In this document: in pieces, positions 45,287-53,516 of the stretch
Numbering within the stretch: position 1 is the stretch's first letter
Layout: each line of letters starts with the position of its first letter
Assembly (NCBI RefSeq): GCF_020164435.1
Contig: NZ_JAIUDQ010000022.1
Span: forward strand, 1-64,000
Length of the DNA stretch: 64,000 bases
Source of the DNA: Phyllobacterium lublinensis
GTDB lineage: Bacteria; Pseudomonadota; Alphaproteobacteria; Rhizobiales; Rhizobiaceae
Direction of reading: 5' to 3'
Translations under genes and position numbers: made by a program
Notes under the pieces: generated by a model
Database searches by the model: none
Told to the model about the DNA's origin: nothing
What the model saw: only the letters and a program-made list of their open reading frames with translations

Positions 45287-45574
45287 GGTTCCTCCCTTGG
45301 CAAAGCCCAAGTCTTTCGTTGCCGCGCGCGCTTCAAACACGATCCCGCAGGCATCCGGTTTTGCGTTTTCGATAATTCTCTTATCAAGAGGTGACGGGCA
45401 CACACTCCTCCGCATGCCGGTCAGCTCTTCAGTGTCGCCACTGCATATTTGATTGTGCTTCTTTAACTTCGGTGATGCTAGGCACCCATTGCGCATTCAT
45501 TTGCGAAACAGCTTCAATATTTTATTGACTTTGAACGGCAGCGAATATCGCCGCAAAGATGGAAATGGCTCATA
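45287..45574. promoter_or_regulatory. Leader and promoter region of the purine permease
   Basis: Gene-free 288 bases. On the minus strand the leader contains the hairpin CTCTT-GAT-AAGAG (plus 45379-45391) after a G/C-rich run GTGTGTGCCCGTCACC. No match to the guanine-riboswitch core is visible to me. The part near the methyltransferase stop is AT-rich. Confidence 0.4.
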
Positions 45575-46351
45575 TTACCTGGTTGCTACAATGAAAAGGC
45601 GAGGAAATGGCAACAATACAATGCCATCATGCAAAGGTTGGTAGGATCGGGCAAGGATATCCTTGTACTTCTCAAGAAACAGCGAACGCTCTTCTGCGTC
45701 AAGCACTGAAAGATAGGGACGCAGACCCGAACCCTTGAACCACTCTACAATACCATCAAGGCCCTGCAACGGGTGGTGGTAGGTGGTCCGCCAGATGTCG
45801 ACACGCCGCCCATGTGATCGCAGCAGTTCGAAATAGAAAGAAGCGCTCCCGACCTGCGAGCGGGACGAATCCGCCTTCGCCATCCGCGCCGCCCAGATTT
45901 CATCCCTTGCCACGTCGCGCATGGCCGCGTGAGTGGGCTCGTCCAGATTGTCCGGCATCTGGATTGCCAATGATCCGCCGGTGTTGAGGAAGCCCATCAA
46001 CCTGGGAAACAGTTTTCCATGATCCGGCAGCCATTGCATGACGGCATTGGCGTAAAGGAGGTCAGCGTTCCGATCCGGTCGCCAGCTGTCGATACCGGCC
46101 GTCATGAAATCGCATGCCGGCAGCCGTGCTTTGGCGTCCTTTATCATTTCCGCTGATGAATCGATCCCCTGGACGACGGCCTGTGGAAAGCGCCGTACAA
46201 TCAGCTCCGTCGAATTGGCGGGTCCGCAGCCGAGATCAACTGCGAATTTCACATCCTCGCTGGGCACTGCAGCCAGAAGATCGCTTGCAGGTCGTGTGCG
46301 TTCATCCTCGAATTTCAGATATTGTTCTGGAGACCACGCAGGTTTTGTCAT
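45575..46351 (-). CDS. tam: Trans-aconitate 2-methyltransferase
   Basis: SAM-dependent methyltransferase, 258 aa, of the Tam type that detoxifies trans-aconitate. Motif I is FAVDLGCGPANSTELI; the N-terminal WSPEQYLKFEDERTRPASDLLA and the TTYHHPLQGLDGIVEWFKGSGLRPYL stretch match Tam. ATG at 46351 with GAGAG upstream; a TTG at 46357 would add two residues. Monocistronic by position. Confidence 0.9.
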   Translation of the reverse strand: MTKPAWSPEQYLKFEDERTRPASDLLAAVPSEDVKFAVDLGCGPANSTELIVRRFPQAVVQGIDSSAEMIKDAKARLPACDFMTAGIDSWRPDRNADLLYANAVMQWLPDHGKLFPRLMGFLNTGGSLAIQMPDNLDEPTHAAMRDVARDEIWAARMAKADSSRSQVGSASFYFELLRSHGRRVDIWRTTYHHPLQGLDGIVEWFKGSGLRPYLSVLDAEERSLFLEKYKDILARSYQPLHDGIVLLPFPRLFIVATR

Positions 46352-46397
46352 CGTCAATCTCTCACGCCCTCAAACGGGCAAATCTCAAGGCGAACCA

Positions 46398-47594
46398 TCA
46401 TTCGATTCGCCTCAGAATATCCGATGTGATCATTCTGACAATGTTTTCCGGCGTGAGCATGCCCGCGCTGGCGCGCTGGGCATCCGTGCCGGGTGGTAGA
46501 GCTTTAAAATCAGTTACCTTCGTTTCAACCGGGAAGAACGCCGGTCCGACGATCCTGACGTTGCGTGCTTCTGCCAGGTCCCCGGCATCCCGTTGTGCTG
46601 GTTCTCGTGCCGGAACCGCCGCGACCACGCCCGGGTCCGTGCCCTCCCCGGCAAGGACTGGTTTGTCCGATAACTGCGGATCGGAAACCAGTAGCTCCGG
46701 CTGGGATGCCGGTCTGGCGTGACAGCTGCACCCCGGCACTGCCCTGAGGCCAGCGATACGATAGTCGAACGCGTTCGGCAGCTCTCTGTAGGGCTTTTTG
46801 TCGGCAACAGAGATCATGTCGTCGGATTCCTGTTCAGGCACCGCATGAAAATACAGCTGCGCGTTTCCGTTTGGACACATGGCGGTGCAAGCGTTCTGAT
46901 CGCGGGCGAAATGCCGTGGCTGGCTCGAGAAGGAGATAGGGAAATAATAGCCGTCGCATGTGCGCACGCAAAGCGTGCGGTAACTGCCCTTCTTCACGAT
47001 TACATTGCCGTCGGGATCGGTTCCTTCATAGCTGGTTGCCAGCGTGTCGGGAGCAGACAGTCGGCTATTGCGCTGCACCAGGCGTTCGTCAGCCGAGTGT
47101 CTCGCTCGCGATAAGGGCGACGCATTTTCACCACCAAAGAGAACTTCGAAGAGAGACTTGCGGCGGATGTTCGAAGGCGGATCGTTGCGTGCGGACACGC
47201 TATCGCTGCAGCCGTTTGCGGACATCGATGCGAGGACCTGCTGGCGCGAAGGACCGCCTGTTCGATCACTGGCTGCCTTCAGCCTCGCCAGCCTGGCGGA
47301 CATTGTTGCAATGGACTGGGCATAGCGTCTGCACAGGGACGGGTCACCGCGCGAAAGGAGGAAGCCGCCACAGCCTTCCTTGCTGGCTTTTGCCCGCATC
47401 TGTTGCAACTGCAAAGACTGTTGCTGAACGTTCCGGCTGGACTTGACGCCTCTCCCGCTCGACACAGCTACAAGTTGCTTCTTCAACGAGTCGCAAATGT
47501 TTGAAGCGGCATGAACCTCGATGGGACCAACAGGTGAAACTGCCAGCAACAACCCAACCGCGACTGATACTCGAGGAACAAGAACAACGCGCAT
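46398..47594 (-). CDS. Exported DUF2865 domain protein
   Basis: Protein of unknown function, 398 aa, with a signal peptide (VVLVPRVSVAVGLLLAVSPVGPIEVHA). The central part RTLCVRTCDGYYFPISFSSQPRHFARDQNACTAMCPNGNAQLYFHAVP carries the spaced cysteines of DUF2865, common in Rhizobiales envelopes. The N-terminal part has a coiled-coil-like stretch (VQQQSLQLQQMRAKA). ATG at 47594 follows AAGGATG. No operon partner. Confidence 0.85.
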   Translation of the reverse strand: MRVVLVPRVSVAVGLLLAVSPVGPIEVHAASNICDSLKKQLVAVSSGRGVKSSRNVQQQSLQLQQMRAKASKEGCGGFLLSRGDPSLCRRYAQSIATMSARLARLKAASDRTGGPSRQQVLASMSANGCSDSVSARNDPPSNIRRKSLFEVLFGGENASPLSRARHSADERLVQRNSRLSAPDTLATSYEGTDPDGNVIVKKGSYRTLCVRTCDGYYFPISFSSQPRHFARDQNACTAMCPNGNAQLYFHAVPEQESDDMISVADKKPYRELPNAFDYRIAGLRAVPGCSCHARPASQPELLVSDPQLSDKPVLAGEGTDPGVVAAVPAREPAQRDAGDLAEARNVRIVGPAFFPVETKVTDFKALPPGTDAQRASAGMLTPENIVRMITSDILRRIE

Positions 47595-48175
47595 GACACA
47601 GCATCCTTCAAGAGGTTGCCTTAGGATGGAATAGGGGAAAATGTTACCTGTCAAAATCCTGCCAGCGTCTGGCGAAGAGCCCCTCCGATCCTAAGATTAA
47701 TCCATTTCTTGAAAGATGTAATCCTAATTCATTATTTATCACATTAATGTCAACATCTGATCGCTCACGCAATATTTGCGAGAATATGATTTCTAGATGG
47801 AATTGTAGCCGACTACATCCACTTAAACTTTATCAACAATTACTATATCGTATTCGACAAGAAAAGAATTTTTCAACATTGCATGGCATAACGTTATAAC
47901 AAAAAATAATTAGTACTGCAATTTATTCGAATATAACTCAGAACTGCCAAGTATTCATGCCAGAAACTGATACCATGATCATTTATAAGTTTCGGTTTTT
48001 GCTTCGACAGGCTCCGAAACGGTACCGTGTCAGCACTTCCTAGAACCGTACAACCCACGGCCGCAACGTTACTCCACGCTCCTCTGGCGATCGGATCATG
48101 ACCCCAACATTTTTCTCGACCCCGTGTCGGGATTGGCGATACTGGATCGTCATCATGTGAAGAGGATCGATCCGG
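47595..48175. other. Gene-free AT-rich intergenic stretch
   Basis: 581 bases without a supported gene. From about 47690 to 47990 the base composition is strikingly A+T-rich compared with everything around. A ten-base palindrome ACGGTACCGT lies at 48019-48028, and the ECF-type promoter of the next operon is at 48125-48151. A 170-codon minus frame over 47894-48406 is an antisense shadow of the YCII gene. Confidence 0.6.
48125..48151 (+). promoter_or_regulatory. ECF-type promoter P1 (TGTCGG-N17-CGTC)
   Basis: -35 TGTCGG (48125-48130), 17-base spacer, -10 CGTC (48148-48151), 24 bases before the YCII start. An identical pattern with the same spacing precedes the AHSA1 gene. It fits the ECF42 target motif as I recall it (TGTCGA in -35; CGTC or CGAC in -10), so the sigma operon is probably autoregulated. 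Confidence 0.65.
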
Positions 48176-48550
48176 ATGCTTTACGCCATACTTTGTTATA
48201 ATCCCGAAGACGTCGTTGGCTCCTGGAGCAAGGAGGAGGATGACGCCGTGATGGCGCGCCTTGGTGTTGTCCAGGACAAGCTGCGGGAACAGGGGAGGCT
48301 CGGTCCCGTCGCTCGGCTGCTTCCGACGACTGCAGCAACGACACTGCGCAAAGGCCGCGACGAACCTATCATCATTGACGGTCCCTTCGCCGAAACCAAG
48401 GAACAACTCCTCGGATTCTACGTGGTCGAATGCGCATCGCTCGACGAAGCCATAGAAACCGCGCGTGACCTCGCGCGAGCCAACCCCGGCACAGGTTCCT
48501 ATGAAATCAGGCCTGTAGGGATATTCAGGCCTGGATCGGACCTTTCATGA
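48176..48550 (+). CDS. YCII-related DGPF protein (ECF42 partner)
   Basis: Small dimeric ferredoxin-like-fold protein, 124 aa, of the YCII/DGPF family. The name-giving motif is in IIIDGPFAETKEQLLGFYVVE near residues 64-84. Such proteins are the constant genetic partner of ECF42 sigma factors and their role (sensor, enzyme or target) is not settled. Its stop overlaps the sigma factor ATG by four bases. Confidence 0.9.
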   Translation: MLYAILCYNPEDVVGSWSKEEDDAVMARLGVVQDKLREQGRLGPVARLLPTTAATTLRKGRDEPIIIDGPFAETKEQLLGFYVVECASLDEAIETARDLARANPGTGSYEIRPVGIFRPGSDLS

Positions 48551-49788
48551 GCGAAGCCGCCTGGATCGAAGCAGCCCTTACAGCCGCCCGCCCCCAGGCA
48601 GTTGGCGCACTGCTTCGTTACTTCCGCAATCTTGATATTGCCGAGGAAGCGTTTCAGGAGGCATGCCTGCGCGCGCTGAAGAACTGGCCAAAGAACGGTC
48701 CGCCCCGGGATCCGACTGCCTGGCTGATCTTCGTCGGTCGCAACAGTGCGATCGATGGGGTCCGACGCCAGGCCAAGCAGCAACCGCTGCCTCCGGAAGA
48801 GATATTGTCTGATCTGGAGGACACCGAAACCGCCATCGCCGAGAAAATCGACGGCTCCGATTATCGAGACGACATCCTGCGGCTGCTGTTCATTTGCTGT
48901 CATCCCGACCTTCCGGCCACGCAACAGATCCCTCTGGCACTGCGTATCGTATCGGGTCTTTCCGTAAGGCAGATCGCGCGCGCCTTTCTCGTCGGCGAGA
49001 GCGCCATGGAACAGCGCATAACGCGGGCAAAAAGCCGAATCGGGGCTGGGGGTATCCCGTTCGAGACACCCGATGCCATCGAACGGGCGGAGCGTCTCGC
49101 CACTGTGGCAGCCATGATTTATCTGATCTTCAACGAAGGATACTCCGCCGGCCCCGCCGAGCAGCAAGCCCGTTTTCCCCTGTGCGAAGAGGCCATAAGA
49201 CTGGCAAGGCTGCTGCTGCGCATCTTTCCGACAGAGCCCGAAATAATGGGGTTGGCCGCGCTTTTGCTGCTGCAGAATGCGCGCGCCGGCGCGCGCTTTA
49301 ATGCTGAAGGCTCGGTCATATTGCTTGAGGACCAGGACCGGAGCCTGTGGAACCGGAAGATGATCAATGAGGGGCTTGCCCTGGTCGACAAGGCCGTCCG
49401 TCACAGGAGACCCGGACCCTACCAGATCCAGGCGGCCATCGCAGCGCTCCATGCACGGGCGGTGCGCGCGGAAGATACGGACTGGTTGGAAATCGATCTG
49501 CTCTACGCGGCACTGGAACGGTTGACGCCATCGCCGGTGATCACGCTCAACCGCGCCGTCGCGGTGGCGAAGGTGCGAGGGCCCGCGGAAGCTCTGGCCC
49601 TGATCGAGCCACTGGAAGACCGGCTCTCCGGCTATTTCCATTATTTCGGCGTCAAAGGCGGCCTGCTGATGAAAATCGGCCGTACGTGCGAAGCGCGCGA
49701 AGCATTCAACCGGGCCATTTCCCTTGCCAATACAGCTGCCGAAGCGGCCCATATTCGCATGCATCTCGACAGCCTGGGCCGGGGCTGA
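48547..49788 (+). CDS. ECF RNA polymerase sigma factor, ECF42 group
   Basis: Sigma-70 family ECF factor, 413 aa, about twice the usual ECF length. Residues 10-80 are sigma region 2 (VGALLRYFRNLDIAEEAFQEACLRALKNWP; PTAWLIFVGRNSAIDGVRR), residues 115-165 region 4 (IPLALRIVSGLSVRQIARAFLVGESAMEQRITRAKSRI), and the long C-terminal part is the TPR-like extension of ECF42 (LIFNEGYSAG; PGPYQIQAAIAALHA; LNRAVAVAKVRGPAEAL; ARTCEAREAFNRAI). No anti-sigma factor is near; the extension is thought to control activity. Confidence 0.92.
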   Translation: MSEAAWIEAALTAARPQAVGALLRYFRNLDIAEEAFQEACLRALKNWPKNGPPRDPTAWLIFVGRNSAIDGVRRQAKQQPLPPEEILSDLEDTETAIAEKIDGSDYRDDILRLLFICCHPDLPATQQIPLALRIVSGLSVRQIARAFLVGESAMEQRITRAKSRIGAGGIPFETPDAIERAERLATVAAMIYLIFNEGYSAGPAEQQARFPLCEEAIRLARLLLRIFPTEPEIMGLAALLLLQNARAGARFNAEGSVILLEDQDRSLWNRKMINEGLALVDKAVRHRRPGPYQIQAAIAALHARAVRAEDTDWLEIDLLYAALERLTPSPVITLNRAVAVAKVRGPAEALALIEPLEDRLSGYFHYFGVKGGLLMKIGRTCEAREAFNRAISLANTAAEAAHIRMHLDSLGRG

Positions 49789-49829
49789 ACTTCGGCCAAC
49801 CCGTTCTCTTCGAAAAAAATCAGTTGCTG

Positions 49830-49856
49830 TGTCGGATCGCGGGCCACCCGTTCGTC
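49830..49856 (+). promoter_or_regulatory. ECF-type promoter P2 (TGTCGG-N17-CGTC)
   Basis: -35 TGTCGG (49830-49835), 17-base spacer, -10 CGTC (49853-49856), 34 bases before the AHSA1 start. Sequence and spacing match P1 at 48125-48151 exactly in the fixed bases, with unrelated spacers. Confidence 0.65.
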
Positions 49857-49890
49857 CTTGGATCGGAAACCATCAAACCCGGAGCTGATC

Positions 49891-50367
49891 ATGAGCCATG
49901 ACATAACCCCGAATTCCGACCGCGATCTGGTCCTTACCCGCATCATCGATGCGCCACGCGAACACGTGTTCAAGGCATGGACCAATGCCGAACTGTTAAA
50001 GCAATGGTTTGCACCGCTGCCCTATACGACGCCGCATGCGGAACTCGACGTGCGCGTCGGGGGCGCTAATCTCATCGTCATGCGGGGACCGGACGGCACA
50101 GAATTCCCCAACCGCGGAGTCTACCTCGAGGTGGTAGAGAACGAGCGGCTCGTGGTTACGGATGCTTTCACGGCCGCTTGGGAGCCTTCCGAGAAACCGT
50201 TCATGACGGTAATCCTGACGTTCGAGGAACATGAGGGAAAAACCAGGTATAAGGCGCTGGTGCGTCATTGGACCGCCGCTGATCGCGAAGCTCACGAGAA
50301 CATGGGTTTCCACGAAGGTTGGGGCAAATGCACCGATCAACTCGAAGCCCTCGCTTCGAAGCTCTGA
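49891..50367 (+). CDS. SRPBCC / AHSA1-domain protein
   Basis: START-like (SRPBCC) domain protein of the AHSA1 (activator of Hsp90 ATPase homologue 1-like) family, 158 aa. Start LVLTRIIDAPREHVFKAWTNAELLKQWFAP and the late HENMGFHEGWGKCTDQLEALA are characteristic. Such genes often sit next to ECF42 or YCII genes; function is a putative ligand-binding or stress protein. ATG at 49891. Thirteen bases before the SnoaL-like gene. Confidence 0.87.
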   Translation: MSHDITPNSDRDLVLTRIIDAPREHVFKAWTNAELLKQWFAPLPYTTPHAELDVRVGGANLIVMRGPDGTEFPNRGVYLEVVENERLVVTDAFTAAWEPSEKPFMTVILTFEEHEGKTRYKALVRHWTAADREAHENMGFHEGWGKCTDQLEALASKL

Positions 50368-50380
50368 CAGGGAGATTGCC

Positions 50381-50818
50381 ATGTCTGACACGAATCTCAA
50401 TGAGCAAGCCGCCGTTACGGCGGTTATTGCAGACTGGTCGAACGCAATCGGCGCAAAGGAGGCCGCGAGGGTCAAGTCACATCTGACAGACGATGTGGTG
50501 CAGTTCACCCTCGCGCCACCATTGCAGCACAAGGGCAAGGAGGCCGAAGACCTGCAGGCGTGGTTTGCCACGTGGAAGGGCCCGATCGGCGCTGAGGCGC
50601 GAGACGTCGAGGTAAGCGTTGGCGGTGATGTCGCCTTTGCACGGAGCCTCGTGCGCATGACTGGCACCAAGACAGACGGGTACGAAGTGGATCTCTGGTT
50701 CCGGCAGACCCTCGGACTGGTCCGGCAAGCTGGCACATGGCGCATTGCGCACGCACACACCTCCGTGCCGTTCTACATGGACGGCAGCTTCAAGGGTGCG
50801 TTCGATCTCACTCCATGA
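50381..50818 (+). CDS. SnoaL-like / DUF4440 (NTF2-fold) protein
   Basis: Cone-fold NTF2-like protein, 145 aa, of the SnoaL/ketosteroid-isomerase group. AAVTAVIADWSNAIGAKEAARVKSHLTDDVVQFTLAPPLQHKG and the C-terminal GTWRIAHAHTSVPFYMDG are typical. GGGAG precedes the ATG. Probably co-transcribed with the AHSA1 gene from P2. Enzymatic role unknown. Confidence 0.86.
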   Translation: MSDTNLNEQAAVTAVIADWSNAIGAKEAARVKSHLTDDVVQFTLAPPLQHKGKEAEDLQAWFATWKGPIGAEARDVEVSVGGDVAFARSLVRMTGTKTDGYEVDLWFRQTLGLVRQAGTWRIAHAHTSVPFYMDGSFKGAFDLTP

Positions 50819-50838
50819 TTGCGCGGCAGATCTGAGGA

Positions 50839-52467
50839 TCAGGACATGTCGATCGGCGTCTTGTGAGCAGCGATGTCGTGCGGCAGGATTGTCTGCCGCT
50901 CGATCATGCGATGCACCCTCGGATCGGCAGCGCCGCGATGGAGCTCGCGGATGCGGTCCCCGATCGCCGCATCGGCCTGCGTCCTGCGTTGATTGTGGCG
51001 CACATATTCGACCCAGGTGGGCGTGTGATAGCTCTCGGTCCACATCTCGGGATTTTCGAGGTCGCGCATCAGCGCCCAGTGCCCTGCCCCGTCTCGGATG
51101 CGCACACGCCGCCTGGCAGCCATGGCCGCTAGGAATTCCGGCACGTCCTCCTCGGCGATGATGTAATCGATCATGATGACGATCGGTCCGCTTCGCGGCT
51201 TGAGGTCCAGCGCGAGAAGCGGCTCGCTGAACCGGTTGAGCGGATCGAGGTTGAGCGACTTGAATTCGGGAAGCGCGTAACGGAGCCCGATCACGGCACC
51301 AAGAAGCATGACTGCGCTTGAGGCGAATAATGCCTTATCCGCACCATATTCGGCAGCCGCCAGACCCCACATCCAGCTGCCTCCCGCAATGCCGCCAAAG
51401 GTCGTTGTTTGATACAGCGACAAGGCACGCCCAACCACCCAGCGGGGCGTGGAAAGTTGTACCGTCATGTTGAACAGGGACAGGGCAAGCACCCAGCAGG
51501 CACCGGCAGAAAGCAAAGCGGCATTCGTTGGCCAGACGTTCCGGCTCAACCCCGCGATCGTGGCGCTGACGGCAAAGCCGGCAAAGGCGATCCGCACAAT
51601 AGCTTCGCTGGACAGGAAATCCCGCAGCCGCGCACTCAGAAGGGCACCGCCTATGGCGCCGATACCGAATGAACCAAGCATGGTGCCATAGACAAACGGT
51701 CCGCCCCTGACAAGGTCGCGTGCCACCAGGGGCAGGAGCGCCAGCACCGCGCTGGCGGAAAGTCCGAACACGAAACCGCGAAAGATGACTTTGCCAATAT
51801 TTGGCGACATCGCCACGTAACGCAGCCCGGCCGATACAGCACGTCCAAGCGTTTCGCGCGGCAAGGGGTTGGGGTCGTATTTGGGCTGCCAGCGAAGCAG
51901 GGCGAAGATCAGAGCCAAATAACTGACTGCATTGACTGCGAAGGCTGCCGCCGCTCCCGCCACGGCGACAATCAGGCCGCCGATGGCCGGTCCAACGCTG
52001 CGGGTAATATTGAAACCCATGCTGTTGAGCGCCACGGCCCCCGGCAGATCGTCGCGTGGAACCATGTCACCGACAGAGGCCTGCCATGAGGGGTTGTTCA
52101 ATGCCGTTCCACAACCGAGGAGAAAGGTGAAGCCAAGGAGAAGCCAGGGCGTGACGAGGCCCAAATAGGCGAAGAGCGACAGCAACACCGAGACGGACAG
52201 CATGAAGAACTGCGCGACCAGCATGACCCTGCGCCGGTTGAAATTGTCCGCCAGCGCGCCCGAGAGGAGGGAAAATAGCATGATGGGCAGGGCGGTGGAG
52301 GCCTGCACCAGGGCGACCATGTCGACCGAGTTGGAAATGGTCGTCATCATCCAGGCCGCCCCAACCGCCTGGATCAGAGAACCGAAATTCGAAGAAAGGC
52401 TTGCAATCCAGATGGTGCGGAAGGTCTCGTGCCTGAATGGAGCGAGTGGCGATTTTCGGTCTGTCAC
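50839..52467 (-). CDS. MFS exporter (EntS-like) with C-terminal ABM-like domain
   Basis: Major facilitator of the MFS_3 (EntS/transmembrane secretion effector) group, 542 aa. Twelve hydrophobic segments occupy residues 15-400, with NFNRRRVMLVAQF as the loop 2-3 motif. Residues 425-530 form an extra soluble domain (VIMIDYIIAEEDVPEFLAAMAARRRVRIRDGAGHWALMRD) that resembles a dimeric ABM fold. Start is GTG at 52467 after AGGAAAG. It is convergent with the SnoaL gene and not preceded by the ECF-type motif. Confidence 0.86.
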   Translation of the reverse strand: MTDRKSPLAPFRHETFRTIWIASLSSNFGSLIQAVGAAWMMTTISNSVDMVALVQASTALPIMLFSLLSGALADNFNRRRVMLVAQFFMLSVSVLLSLFAYLGLVTPWLLLGFTFLLGCGTALNNPSWQASVGDMVPRDDLPGAVALNSMGFNITRSVGPAIGGLIVAVAGAAAAFAVNAVSYLALIFALLRWQPKYDPNPLPRETLGRAVSAGLRYVAMSPNIGKVIFRGFVFGLSASAVLALLPLVARDLVRGGPFVYGTMLGSFGIGAIGGALLSARLRDFLSSEAIVRIAFAGFAVSATIAGLSRNVWPTNAALLSAGACWVLALSLFNMTVQLSTPRWVVGRALSLYQTTTFGGIAGGSWMWGLAAAEYGADKALFASSAVMLLGAVIGLRYALPEFKSLNLDPLNRFSEPLLALDLKPRSGPIVIMIDYIIAEEDVPEFLAAMAARRRVRIRDGAGHWALMRDLENPEMWTESYHTPTWVEYVRHNQRRTQADAAIGDRIRELHRGAADPRVHRMIERQTILPHDIAAHKTPIDMS

Positions 52468-52700
52468 CTCATCAACTTTCCTGTTGGGGCAAGGGCGAGC
52501 AAGGATAGAATCCCGTTATAAGCGAGCCGATCCGGAATGCCAGAACCAGTTGCATTCAACTTACGTTTTCAATCTTAAGGAACCGTGGGAAAGCGTTCTT
52601 CCCAGTCACACGGCTCTACGGGAATAGTTTTTGAACAATTGAACCGTCGAAAGACCCCGGACCACTAACGGCGCGGCCAACAAGAGGGCGATGAATTGAA

Positions 52701-53516
52701 CTAGCGACCGCGCCTGAACAGAACCTCGCCCTTGCCCGATACGGCATTGTCGCCGCCGTATCGGCCCGGCCTTTGACCGAGCAATGGCCGCGTCATGATA
52801 TTCTCGTCGATGAGAAACCGGTCGAACAGACCCGAGAATGCGATGTCCGGTTGGCCGCACGGCATGAAGGTCGGCACGAGATGTTCCGGATGGCGGTCAA
52901 ACAGCAGCGATCCGCGTTTCATGAGATAGCCTGGCATGGCGCCAACACCTCCGGTCACCACGATCGTCCCCGCAATCATGCGATAACCGGCATAGTCGCC
53001 ACACCCCTTGAGGATGGCGATGGTTCCGCGGCGAAGCCGGTCCCCCGCATAATTGCCGGCCTTGCCACGAATGATCAGGATGCCGCCCTGCATGCCGATG
53101 ATCTCACCGGCGAGTGGCGCACCTGCATTGTCCGCAGCATTTCCCCTGATCTCGATGCGGCCGCCGATCATGCCGGAACCCGCATGGTCGCCGGCATTGC
53201 CTTCAATGTGCAATGATCCGCCGGACATACTCCTGCCGGCCTGGTGGCCCACGTTGCCCGTTACCCGGATCGAACCGCCGCCAAGCCCGGAGCCGACCCT
53301 GTCAAGGCGCGAACTGCTGCCCTCGATGATCACGCTGTCGGCATCCTTTCCGGTAATCTTGAAGACGTCGCCAGCGAGCACTGGATCGCGGCCGGTCCCG
53401 ACCCGCAGCCTGGCGATCTGCAGCGCTGTCAACCCCGCCAAGGAAGCTGGGGCAAGCCCCGACAGGTCCAGGCGCTCCTCGGGTTCGGCAAGCAGCGAGA
53501 AGGTCAGCGCTTTCAT
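52701..53516 (-). CDS. fhcC: Formyltransferase/hydrolase complex subunit C
   Basis: Subunit C of the Fhc complex (homologue of formylmethanofuran dehydrogenase C), 271 aa. It is a right-handed beta-helix built from GxxxGxxM-type repeats (about residues 80-215: AGRSMSGGSLHIEGNAGDHAG, AGSGMIGGRIEIRGNAADNAG and so on). The complex transfers the formyl group from H4MPT to methylofuran and hydrolyses it to formate. ATG overlaps the fhcD stop by four bases; last gene of fhcBADC. Confidence 0.93.
   Translation of the reverse strand: MKALTFSLLAEPEERLDLSGLAPASLAGLTALQIARLRVGTGRDPVLAGDVFKITGKDADSVIIEGSSSRLDRVGSGLGGGSIRVTGNVGHQAGRSMSGGSLHIEGNAGDHAGSGMIGGRIEIRGNAADNAGAPLAGEIIGMQGGILIIRGKAGNYAGDRLRRGTIAILKGCGDYAGYRMIAGTIVVTGGVGAMPGYLMKRGSLLFDRHPEHLVPTFMPCGQPDIAFSGLFDRFLIDENIMTRPLLGQRPGRYGGDNAVSGKGEVLFRRGR

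Noticed and set aside
47894-48406. Minus-strand frame of 170 codons reaching into the AT-rich gap
   Set aside because: Most of it mirrors the YCII gene and the rest is low-complexity AT sequence; no start site support.
48499-49764. Minus-strand frame of 421 codons
   Set aside because: Antisense shadow of the ECF42 sigma gene.
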